A DNA stretch of 10,622 nucleotides from Halobacteriaceae archaeon Tc-Br11_E2g27 (lineage in GTDB: Archaea; Halobacteriota; Halobacteria; Halobacteriales; Haloarculaceae), in the NCBI GenBank assembly GCA_001564135.1, contig LKNH01000068.1, positions 1 through 10,622 of the forward strand. The letters are read 5' to 3'. Position numbers and translations under genes: made by a program. A model generated the notes under the pieces. The model made no database searches. It had not been told where the DNA came from and saw only the letters and a list, made by a program, of their open reading frames with translations. Of this stretch, positions 5,544 to 10,622 are shown piece after piece (the stretch's first letter is position 1; each line of letters opens with the position of its first letter).

Positions 5544-6908
5544 ATGACAACTGAAAACCTATCTGCTGAAGCAAAAGAGGTCCTCGAGATTATCGAGGAA
5601 GAGGATGTAGATTTCCTTCGTCTCCAGTTTACCGATATCATGGGGACACCAAAGAACGTCTCAATCCCGGCCGCACAGGCCGAGAAAGCCTTCGAGGAAG
5701 GGATTTATTTCGATGGCTCATCCATCGATGGGTTCGTCCGGATTCAGGAATCCGACATGCGCCTGACACCGGACCCAGACACCTTTGCTATCCTGCCATG
5801 GAGAAGTTCGGAAAACGGCGATGGTGTCACAAGCGCCCGACTTATCTGTGACGTTATCAACACATCGACCGGCGAGCCATTCGAGGGCGACCCACGCCGT
5901 GTCCTGAAAAACGCAATCGACCGCGCCGAAGAGATGGGTTACACCGTCAACGCCGGTCCTGAGCCGGAGTTCTTCCTCTTCGAAGAGGACGAAAATGGTC
6001 GCGCAACCACGACGACCCACGACGCAGGTGGATATTTCGACCTCGCACCAAAAGATCTCGCAGAAGACGTGCGTGGGGAGATTATCTACGGCCTCGAAGA
6101 GATGGGCCTTAGCGTGGAAGCAAGCCACCACGAAGTGGCCGAGGGCCAGCACGAAATCAACTTTAAATACGACGACGCACTGACGACCGCGGATAACGTC
6201 ATCACGTTCCGTACGGTCGTTCGCGCCATTGCAGCCCAGCACGACCTGCACGCGACGTTCATGCCGAAGCCGATTCCACGAATCAACGGTTCCGGGATGC
6301 ACACCCACCTGTCGTTGTTCACCGAGGACGGCGACAACGCCTTCCACGATGACGACGACGAGTTCAACCTGAGCGAGACGGCAAAGCAGTTCCTTGCCGG
6401 TATCCTCGACCACGCTGGTGCACTCGCTGCCGTCTGTAACCCGACCGTCAACAGCTACAAGCGACTCGTCCCTGGCTACGAAGCACCAGTGTACGTCGCC
6501 TGGAGCGACGTCAACCGCTCGGCACTAATCCGAAAACCAGCCGCACGCGTGCCAGCAGCCTCACGTATCGAAGCCCGCTTCCCTGACCCATCCTGTAACC
6601 CATATCTCGCACTCGCTGCACTCATCAACGCTGGTCTCGACGGCATCGAGAAAGGTCTCGACTGCCCAGACCCAGTCCGTGAGAATATCTACGAGTTCGA
6701 CGAGGAGAAACGTATGGAATACGGCATCGACACGCTGCCAACCAACCTCGGCGAAGCAGTCGACGCACTCGAAGAGGACGAGGCTGTCCTCGAAGCGCTC
6801 GGCCCACACATCTCCGAGAAATTCGTCGAAGCCAAATCCGAGGAGTTCGGCGAGTACCTCGTCGAGGTCTCAGACTGGGAAATCGACCGCTACCTCGAAA
6901 AGTACTGA
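5544..6908 (+). CDS. glnA: Glutamine synthetase, type I (alpha-like)
   Basis: This 454-residue enzyme makes glutamine from glutamate, ammonia and ATP, the entry point of nitrogen assimilation in the cytoplasm. An N-terminal beta-grasp domain (about 20-105) contains YFDGSSIDGF at 55-64. The catalytic domain carries GPEPEFFLF (138-146), E197 and E204 as metal ligands, the ATP-site signature KPIPRINGSGMHTHLS (242-257) with H253, the flap GYEAPVYVAWS (311-321), and RIEARFPDPS (341-350). The segment NIYEFDEEKR...GIDTLP near the C-terminus is like the I-alpha subtype. The Tyr adenylylation motif of I-beta enzymes is absent, so control is probably by feedback and transcription. Length is normal for a dodecameric GSI. 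The divergent lrp and the half-sites upstream suggest regulation by Lrp. A hairpin terminator follows, so the gene is probably monocistronic. Confidence 0.97.
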   Translation: MTTENLSAEAKEVLEIIEEEDVDFLRLQFTDIMGTPKNVSIPAAQAEKAFEEGIYFDGSSIDGFVRIQESDMRLTPDPDTFAILPWRSSENGDGVTSARLICDVINTSTGEPFEGDPRRVLKNAIDRAEEMGYTVNAGPEPEFFLFEEDENGRATTTTHDAGGYFDLAPKDLAEDVRGEIIYGLEEMGLSVEASHHEVAEGQHEINFKYDDALTTADNVITFRTVVRAIAAQHDLHATFMPKPIPRINGSGMHTHLSLFTEDGDNAFHDDDDEFNLSETAKQFLAGILDHAGALAAVCNPTVNSYKRLVPGYEAPVYVAWSDVNRSALIRKPAARVPAASRIEARFPDPSCNPYLALAALINAGLDGIEKGLDCPDPVRENIYEFDEEKRMEYGIDTLPTNLGEAVDALEEDEAVLEALGPHISEKFVEAKSEEFGEYLVEVSDWEIDRYLEKY

Positions 6909-6945
6909 AAGTACAGTCTCAGTGCCTGCTCACTGATTTACTCTC
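6902..6945 (+). terminator. glnA terminator region with two hairpins
   Basis: GTACT-GAA-AGTAC (6902-6914) includes the stop codon. It is followed by TCAGTG-CCTGCT-CACTGA (6919-6936), a 6-bp perfect stem, then the pyrimidine-rich TTTACTCTCT. The second hairpin plus its tail looks like the functional terminator. Confidence 0.55.
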
Positions 6946-7165
6946 TGTAACCGTACCAAACGAACCCAGTCGCTATCCCACACGAACGCACTATCTGGTT
7001 CGCCTTCCAAGCCACATTCTTACTCTGTCATATGGGAGAGACGGCCTGGAGCAACCAATCGCCATGTCTATCGTGTGAATTTTCGACACAGCCAGCAGTG
7101 ATATCGACGCCCTTTTGTTCGAAACCACGAAATCTCGTGTAACTCGCTGGGTAAACGGGCACCAG
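6946..7165. other. Intergenic stretch without a recognised gene
   Basis: Most of the 339-bp gap between glnA and rpl15e holds no convincing gene on either strand. An antisense frame at 6991-7314 has a composition unlike the neighbouring acidic proteins and runs into rpl15e, so it is not called. No tRNA cloverleaf was found. The rpl15e promoter should lie here, but I see only weak candidates (CCTTTTGTT near 7110-7119, GGTAAACG near 7150-7157). Confidence 0.5.
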
Positions 7166-7170
7166 TGGGC

Positions 7171-7247
7171 ACCTGTTCCATACAGGTTGGGATGTGAACT
7201 ATCGCACCCGCGATGGTTTGAACCACGCAACGCCCGTGGTGATAACA
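7171..7247 (+). promoter_or_regulatory. Structured rpl15e leader with Shine-Dalgarno
   Basis: Three stems can form. ACCTGT-TCCAT-ACAGGT spans 7171-7187. TGGTT-TG-AACCA spans 7214-7225, but its 2-nt loop makes it weak as RNA. ACCACG-CAACGCC-CGTGGT spans 7222-7240. The last two share bases 7222-7225 and exclude each other. The Shine-Dalgarno GGTGAT (7238-7243) lies 4 nt before the ATG, and its first three bases are paired in the third stem. This could let the leader switch translation, as in ribosomal-protein autoregulation. It is inference from sequence only. Confidence 0.4.
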
Positions 7248-7838
7248 ATGGCACGAAGTTTCTACTCACATATCCGGGACGCATGGAAGAACCCGGACGA
7301 CAGCAAGGTTGCACAGCTCCAGTGGGAACGCAAACAGGACTGGCGAAAGCAGGGCGCTATCGAGCGCGTCGAGCACCCAACACGTCTCGACCGCGCTCGC
7401 TCGCTCGGCTACAAGGCCAAACAGGGCATCATTGTCGCCCGCGTGAGCGTCCGCAAAGGCGGCGCACGCAAACAGCGCCACAAAGCCGGTCGCCGCTCGA
7501 AACGACAGGGCGTCAACCGACTGGGTCGCCGCAAGAGCATCCAGCGGATTGCCGAAGAGCGCGCCACTCGCAAGTATCCAAACCTGCGCGTGCTGAACTC
7601 CTACTGGGTCGGTGAAGACGGCAGCCAGAAATGGCACGAAGTCATTCTGGTTGACCCGAACCACCCTGCCATCGAAAACGACGACGACCTCAACTGGATT
7701 TGTGATGACAGCCACAAGAACCGTGCCCTTCGTGGGCTGACGAGCGCTGGCAAGCAGGGCCGTGGTCTCGGCACCAAAGGCAAGGGTAGCGAACACACCC
7801 GCCCAAGCATCACGAGCAACCGCGGACGCGGGAAGTAA
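7248..7838 (+). CDS. rpl15e: 50S ribosomal protein L15e
   Basis: This 196-residue protein is a structural component of the large ribosomal subunit, shared by archaea and eukaryotes. It begins MARSFYSHIRDAW and shows the family's conserved LQWERKQDWR, VRKGGARKQR, RRKSIQRIAEER, NSYWVGEDG and a basic C-terminal tail with KGKGSEHTRPS. Length matches archaeal L15e. An upstream in-frame ATG at 7194 exists, but ATG 7248 is correct by family alignment and by the GGTGAT ribosome site 4 nt before it. It is unusually basic compared with its acidic neighbours, as expected for an rRNA-binding protein. It stands alone with its own leader, outside the large ribosomal operons. Confidence 0.97.
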   Translation: MARSFYSHIRDAWKNPDDSKVAQLQWERKQDWRKQGAIERVEHPTRLDRARSLGYKAKQGIIVARVSVRKGGARKQRHKAGRRSKRQGVNRLGRRKSIQRIAEERATRKYPNLRVLNSYWVGEDGSQKWHEVILVDPNHPAIENDDDLNWICDDSHKNRALRGLTSAGKQGRGLGTKGKGSEHTRPSITSNRGRGK

Positions 7839-7856
7839 TCTCGGCTTCAGTTACTC

Positions 7857-7870
7857 GCTTTGATTTTTTC
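7857..7870 (+). terminator. T-rich terminator after rpl15e
   Basis: GCTTTGATTTTTTC follows the rpl15e stop by about 20 bp. A short oligo-T run downstream of a gene is the usual archaeal termination signal. No strong stem precedes it. Confidence 0.5.
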
Positions 7871-7901
7871 CACAGTGAGTCGAAGACACGGTCAACACTC
7901 G

Positions 7902-8201
7902 TTACTCCAGGGCAGCACGAAGCAGATCGATAGCCCGCTTGACCGCTGCTCCATGTGTGATTTGCACCGTCTCGGCCCCTTGCAGTTCGAGTTCAACGTA
8001 GGCGGGATACAGTAACACCGTTCCCACTTGCTCGCCCTCGTACTGAATCCGGTAGGCAACGGTTCCGCTGTCGCTCGGTATCGCTTCAGGGTCGGAATCG
8101 GTCAGTTCAACATCGGCAAGCGGGCCAGTTTGCAGGCCTGTCAGTTCTGATGCAAGCAGTTGGGCGATACGTTTACCGTCGGTGATTCGGTCTTCGACCA
8201 T
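7902..8201 (-). CDS. Conserved-type 99-residue protein, unknown function
   Basis: This small acidic protein (MVEDRITDGKRIAQLLASEL at the start) has an N-terminal helix, then probable strands (GTVAYRIQY, VGTVLLYPAYVELELQ) and a C-terminal helix (AAVKRAIDLLRAALE). This suggests a compact alpha-beta-alpha domain. It has no membrane segment, cysteine or catalytic motif. Its ATG (8201-8199) lies 2 bp after the stop codon of the DUF2240 gene, with no Shine-Dalgarno, which points to co-transcription and translational coupling. I do not recognise the family. Position between two ribosomal protein genes hints at a housekeeping or translation-linked role, but this is only context. Confidence 0.75.
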   Translation of the reverse strand: MVEDRITDGKRIAQLLASELTGLQTGPLADVELTDSDPEAIPSDSGTVAYRIQYEGEQVGTVLLYPAYVELELQGAETVQITHGAAVKRAIDLLRAALE

Positions 8202-8203
8202 GG

Positions 8204-8650
8204 TTAGCTCTGGAGTTCAGTCAGCGCGCGGTCCGCAAGGTCTGAGACGTCAAGTCCTTGCTGGCGCGCATAGAGGACAGCCGACGAATCGAGGGAAATC
8301 CCGAGATCGGTCTGTCGTCGGTTAATCGCTGCAACCGCCTCCTGTTTGGTTGCGCCGTCTTCAACCAGCATATCGAGGACGCGTTCGAAGGTGGTTCGTT
8401 GCGTGAGGATATCCTCATCCGGGACGAAATCATCTGGAATGTCGACCGTGTCAGGGTCAAATCCGATAGCGAGCCCCTCGTCAGTTTGTGCAAGCAACCC
8501 CTCGGCTGTTGCGACGTTCACCAACCGTTTGGCCTGGTCCGGCGAGAACCAGCTGCGGTCGAGCGAGAGCGCAACGACAAACTCGCTTTCGGTCATCAGC
8601 TCGACTCCACGCTGGCGGTAGGGAGCCACAACGGCACGGCGCAGACTCAT
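8204..8650 (-). CDS. DUF2240 family protein
   Basis: This 148-residue archaeal protein begins MSLRRAVVAPYRQRGVELM, which matches the start of DUF2240 proteins as I remember them. Residues about 20-65 (ESEFVVALSLDRSWFSPDQAKRL onward) look like a winged-helix-type fold. Residues 85-145 are helical (TTFERVLDMLVEDGATKQEA and on). Function is unknown; a nucleic-acid-binding role is possible from the fold but unproven. The ATG at 8650-8648 is chosen over longer frames because a TATA-like AGATTTACGC (8675-8684) is centred 30 bp before it and because of the family start. It is the first gene of a two-gene unit with the 99-residue protein and is divergent from rps8e. Confidence 0.85.
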   Translation of the reverse strand: MSLRRAVVAPYRQRGVELMTESEFVVALSLDRSWFSPDQAKRLVNVATAEGLLAQTDEGLAIGFDPDTVDIPDDFVPDEDILTQRTTFERVLDMLVEDGATKQEAVAAINRRQTDLGISLDSSAVLYARQQGLDVSDLADRALTELQS

Positions 8651-8674
8651 CGTCGCTAGCCACTTGCGCTCGGA

Positions 8675-8684
8675 GCGTAAATCT
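8675..8684 (-). promoter_or_regulatory. TATA-like element of the DUF2240 gene
   Basis: On the minus strand AGATTTACGC is centred about 30 bp from the ATG at 8650, predicting a leaderless or very short-leader mRNA. It lies in the 107-bp divergent gap shared with rps8e. For rps8e only a weak GATTAGTTG (8722-8730) is seen. Confidence 0.45.
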
Positions 8685-8757
8685 GTCGGCATCAGGCGGC
8701 ACCGAACGACATTCGCGAGTCGATTAGTTGAAGTATCGCCTCCGGTATATTCCGGGT

Positions 8758-9129
8758 ATGAGAGACCAGGGACGCTCTGTTCGCAAACGAACAGGTGGCC
8801 GACGCCGACCGAATCGCGACCGCAAAAAGCACGAACTCGGCTCCGAACCGACCGAAACGCAAGTTGGCGAGCCAAAGCTGAAAGCCGTCAGCACCCGCGG
8901 TACCGGCTCGAAAGTAAAAGCAATCAAAGCCAACTCCGCGAACATCGCAACCGACGACGGTGTCGTCGCTGCGGAGATAGAAGGTGTCATCGAGAACCCG
9001 GCGGACCCAAACTACGCTCGCCGAAACATCATCACTCGTGGAGCACTCCTCGAAACCAGCGAAGGAACCGCACGTGTCACCTCGCGTCCCGGACAGGACG
9101 GACAGGTTAACGCTGTGCTCGTCGAATAA
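8758..9129 (+). CDS. rps8e: 30S ribosomal protein S8e
   Basis: This 123-residue protein of the small ribosomal subunit is shared with eukaryotes. It begins MRDQGRSVRKRTGGRRRP, the conserved S8e start, followed by KKHELGSEPTETQVGE and the beta-rich core with RGTGSKVKAI, ENPADPNYARRNIITRGAL and TSRPGQDGQVNAVLVE. Length is normal for archaeal S8e. The ATG at 8758 is set by family alignment. No Shine-Dalgarno is visible, so a leaderless or short-leader mRNA is likely. It is divergent from the DUF2240 gene and meets the HIT gene tail to tail with 7 bp between stop codons, so the two transcripts probably overlap. Confidence 0.96.
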   Translation: MRDQGRSVRKRTGGRRRPNRDRKKHELGSEPTETQVGEPKLKAVSTRGTGSKVKAIKANSANIATDDGVVAAEIEGVIENPADPNYARRNIITRGALLETSEGTARVTSRPGQDGQVNAVLVE

Positions 9130-9136
9130 TTAACAG

Positions 9137-9559
9137 CTACTGACTGCTCCGGATTTTCTCCGCAATCGCTTCCATCTCCTCGTCAGCGATATCTGCACCG
9201 GGAAAGAGTGTATGGATTGGTTTCGCCGTCGAGTCGCTGAATTGTGGGATAATATGGCAGTGAACGTGTGGGACTTCCTGTCCTGCTTCCTCGCCATTAT
9301 TGAACGCGATAGTCGTCGCCGGAGCGTCAACCGCATGCTCAACTGCCTCAGTCACCTTTGAGACGGTCTGAAAAACGTGACCAGCCAGTTCTGGCGGCAT
9401 GTCGTTCACCCGCTCGTAGGGCTCTTTGGGGATAACGAGCGTGTGGCCAGGCGCAAGTGGGTGGGCATCAAGGAAGGCGTAGGTTGTTTCGTCCTCATAG
9501 ACCGTGTAGCTTGGAATCTCGCCTGCAACAATCTGTGTGAAGATAGTTTCGTCGCTCAT
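9137..9559 (-). CDS. HIT-family nucleotide hydrolase
   Basis: This 140-residue protein belongs to the histidine triad family, which hydrolyses or transfers nucleotide phosphates (AMP-X compounds, Hint/Fhit-like). The catalytic triad HVHCHIIP is at 98-105, with H98, H100 and H102. The N-terminal FTQIVAGEIPSYTVYED and the segment AFLDAHPLAPGHTLVIPK are typical of the Hint-like branch. The ATG at 9559-9557 gives a normal length. It lies 47 bp downstream of the MscS gene on the same strand and could be co-transcribed, but an AT-rich element in that gap may give it its own promoter. Substrate is not predictable from sequence. Confidence 0.93.
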   Translation of the reverse strand: MSDETIFTQIVAGEIPSYTVYEDETTYAFLDAHPLAPGHTLVIPKEPYERVNDMPPELAGHVFQTVSKVTEAVEHAVDAPATTIAFNNGEEAGQEVPHVHCHIIPQFSDSTAKPIHTLFPGADIADEEMEAIAEKIRSSQ

Positions 9560-9581
9560 GTGCAGGCGTTACAGTGCGCTC

Positions 9582-9595
9582 ACAATGAATATTGT
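9582..9595 (-). promoter_or_regulatory. Candidate TATA element of the HIT gene
   Basis: ACAAT-GAAT-ATTGT is a small inverted repeat. Read on the minus strand it gives ACAATATTCATTGT, centred about 29 bp from the HIT ATG, consistent with a leaderless promoter between the MscS and HIT genes. Confidence 0.4.
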
Positions 9596-9606
9596 CGTCG
9601 AATGGG

Positions 9607-10452
9607 TCACGACTCCGCACTGACAGCGACCGGGACGCTGGCTGTTTCGATACCTTCCTCAGCGAAGGCCGCAAGCGCTCGTTCGGTCACATCAGATTGG
9701 AAGGCAAACTCGTGGCGGACATCGTTGACGTAGGCACGACCCCGGAGTGTGATATATGCGGGCTGTTGGTTGACCCTGACGACAACCGGGCAATCCTCGC
9801 TCGCATAAAGATAGGGAGATGAACGCATCGCATCCCGTACAATAGTCGTTGCCGCCTCAACATCAGCTTCATCGGCAAGGTGCAACTCCGGAACGGCCAT
9901 CAACTCGGCCGCTCCGTTGTTTGCATTCGCCAGCGACTCGGTGAACAGTTTGTAGTTCGGGACGGAAATTTCATCATCGTCGTTGGTAACAAGCGTCGTA
10001 GAGCGGATGCCGATATCCGTTACTTCGCCGTAATACTCGCCAAACTCTATCATATCGCCCGGGTGATACGGGCGCTCGAACACGAGGACAACCCCGCCGA
10101 CGATGTTGGCAAAGAGGTCCTGGATACCGAGTCCGAGCACCGCACCGAGAACCCCGGAAAAGGCAACGAGTTGCGTCGAATCGAGGTCGAATATCAATCC
10201 AAAGACGACCAGGACAGCGATGAAATAAATCGTAAAGCGAACCAGTGGAACGAGCGTCTTAATCGTGATTCGGTGACGAACCGTTCGCTCGGAGGCTATC
10301 GAGAGGACGACTGCCCCCAGTCGTGCAAGCACGTAAGCGATGGTAAATGTAAGGACGGCAGCGGTAATCGTTGGAAAATCAAGCCCAATCGGGGGAACGT
10401 CCACCTCTTCGGTGACGAGGATGACAGCCCCGACAGCTGATTCACTCACCAT
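9607..10452 (-). CDS. mscS: MscS-family mechanosensitive channel
   Basis: This 281-residue membrane protein is of the small-conductance mechanosensitive channel family, which opens under membrane tension to release solutes on hypo-osmotic shock. Membrane segments lie at about 27-52 (TM1), 66-88 (TM2) and 96-127 (TM3). TM3 has the glycine/alanine-rich pore pattern FSGVLGAVLGLGIQDLFANI, followed by the family hallmark FERPYHPGDMIEFGEYYGEV. The beta domain (about 128-180, with ISVPNYKLFTESLANAN) and an alpha/beta C-terminal domain complete a compact MscS. Its ATG overlaps the stop of the preceding partial gene by 7 bp, implying co-transcription and translational coupling. The HIT gene follows 47 bp later. 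The gene symbol reflects family membership only. Confidence 0.94.
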   Translation of the reverse strand: MVSESAVGAVILVTEEVDVPPIGLDFPTITAAVLTFTIAYVLARLGAVVLSIASERTVRHRITIKTLVPLVRFTIYFIAVLVVFGLIFDLDSTQLVAFSGVLGAVLGLGIQDLFANIVGGVVLVFERPYHPGDMIEFGEYYGEVTDIGIRSTTLVTNDDDEISVPNYKLFTESLANANNGAAELMAVPELHLADEADVEAATTIVRDAMRSSPYLYASEDCPVVVRVNQQPAYITLRGRAYVNDVRHEFAFQSDVTERALAAFAEEGIETASVPVAVSAES

Positions 10453-10622
10453 AGCAATCGCCTCCGGGAGAGTTCCGAATGGACCGGACCAAACGCCAGT
10501 GGACGAACCGAAACGTGGTCACCAGTCCGTTCGATAGCACCCTGTCGTTCGAGACGACCCACGGTGAGTGACACGTCTTCGGCCGTCGTCTCACGAAGGG
10601 CAGCGGTCGTCGTCTCACCCGC
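10446..10622 (-). CDS. C-terminal fragment of a winged-helix-like protein (runs off the right edge)
   Basis: A minus-strand frame is open from the right edge to TGA at 10448-10446, giving 58 residues. The segment with ALRETTAEDVSLTVGRLE and QGAIERTGDHVSVRPLAF has the helix-turn-helix plus wing pattern of archaeal winged-helix domains, so this is probably the C-terminal DNA-binding part of a regulator. The stop overlaps the MscS start by 7 bp (ATGGTGA), so the two genes are very likely one transcription unit. The N-terminus is outside the window, so the full architecture and family cannot be judged. Confidence 0.65.
   Translation of the reverse strand, partial: AGETTTAALRETTAEDVSLTVGRLERQGAIERTGDHVSVRPLAFGPVHSELSRRRLLW

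Noticed and set aside
5718..6413. Minus-strand open frame of about 230 codons inside glnA
   Set aside because: glnA is certain here; the antisense peptide is Val/Cys-rich and lacks any recognisable domain, as is common opposite GC-biased genes.
6991..7314. Minus-strand frame of 107 codons across the gap before rpl15e
   Set aside because: It begins inside rpl15e, and its Cys/Arg/Ser-rich composition does not match haloarchaeal proteins. No promoter was seen.
1..10622. CRISPR array, rRNA, complete insertion sequence or toxin-antitoxin pair
   Set aside because: No regularly spaced repeats, rRNA-like sequence, transposase-like protein or small overlapping gene pair of that kind was found when reading both strands.

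Overview
The window looks like chromosomal DNA of a halophilic archaeon (class Halobacteria). The proteins are strongly acidic (many Asp/Glu, few Lys). Archaeal-type ribosomal proteins L15e and S8e are present, as are several typical haloarchaeal conserved proteins: a DUF2240 protein, an Mrr-like/XRE regulator and an Lrp next to glutamine synthetase. Most promoters show an AT-rich TATA element about 26-30 bp before the start codon, the layout of leaderless archaeal mRNAs. By eye the base composition is only moderately GC-rich for this class. I cannot name a species.

Left part (1-2445): a possible gene fragment leaves the left edge on the minus strand. It is followed by a seven-helix membrane protein on the plus strand (DUF2306-like) and a convergent 81-residue acidic protein of unknown function. 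Divergent from the latter is a 320-residue regulator with an XRE helix-turn-helix between two nuclease-fold-like domains.

Middle (2446-7247): an 812-residue Rad3/XPD-type Fe-S helicase has a strong TATA box and two inverted repeats before its start codon. Its last codons lie in one arm of a perfect 17-bp inverted repeat shared with the gap to a convergent lrp gene. lrp and glnA are divergent, and their shared 125-bp control region carries GCGCGAAC-type half-sites that are good candidates for Lrp operators. glnA ends in a hairpin terminator, followed by a 339-bp stretch without a convincing gene that ends in a structured leader before rpl15e.

Right part (7248-10622): rpl15e is plus strand. 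A minus-strand pair (DUF2240 protein, then a 99-residue unknown) sits between it and plus-strand rps8e. A minus-strand group follows at the right edge: a winged-helix-like fragment overlapping an MscS-type channel gene, then a HIT-family hydrolase that meets rps8e tail to tail 7 bp apart.

Most of the content is housekeeping: translation, nitrogen assimilation, DNA repair and osmotic protection. I see no defence island, CRISPR array, complete insertion sequence, rRNA or tRNA. The points most worth a second look are regulatory: the lrp-glnA operators, the inverted repeats at both ends of the helicase gene, the L15e leader, and the unexplained promoter-like element near position 940.
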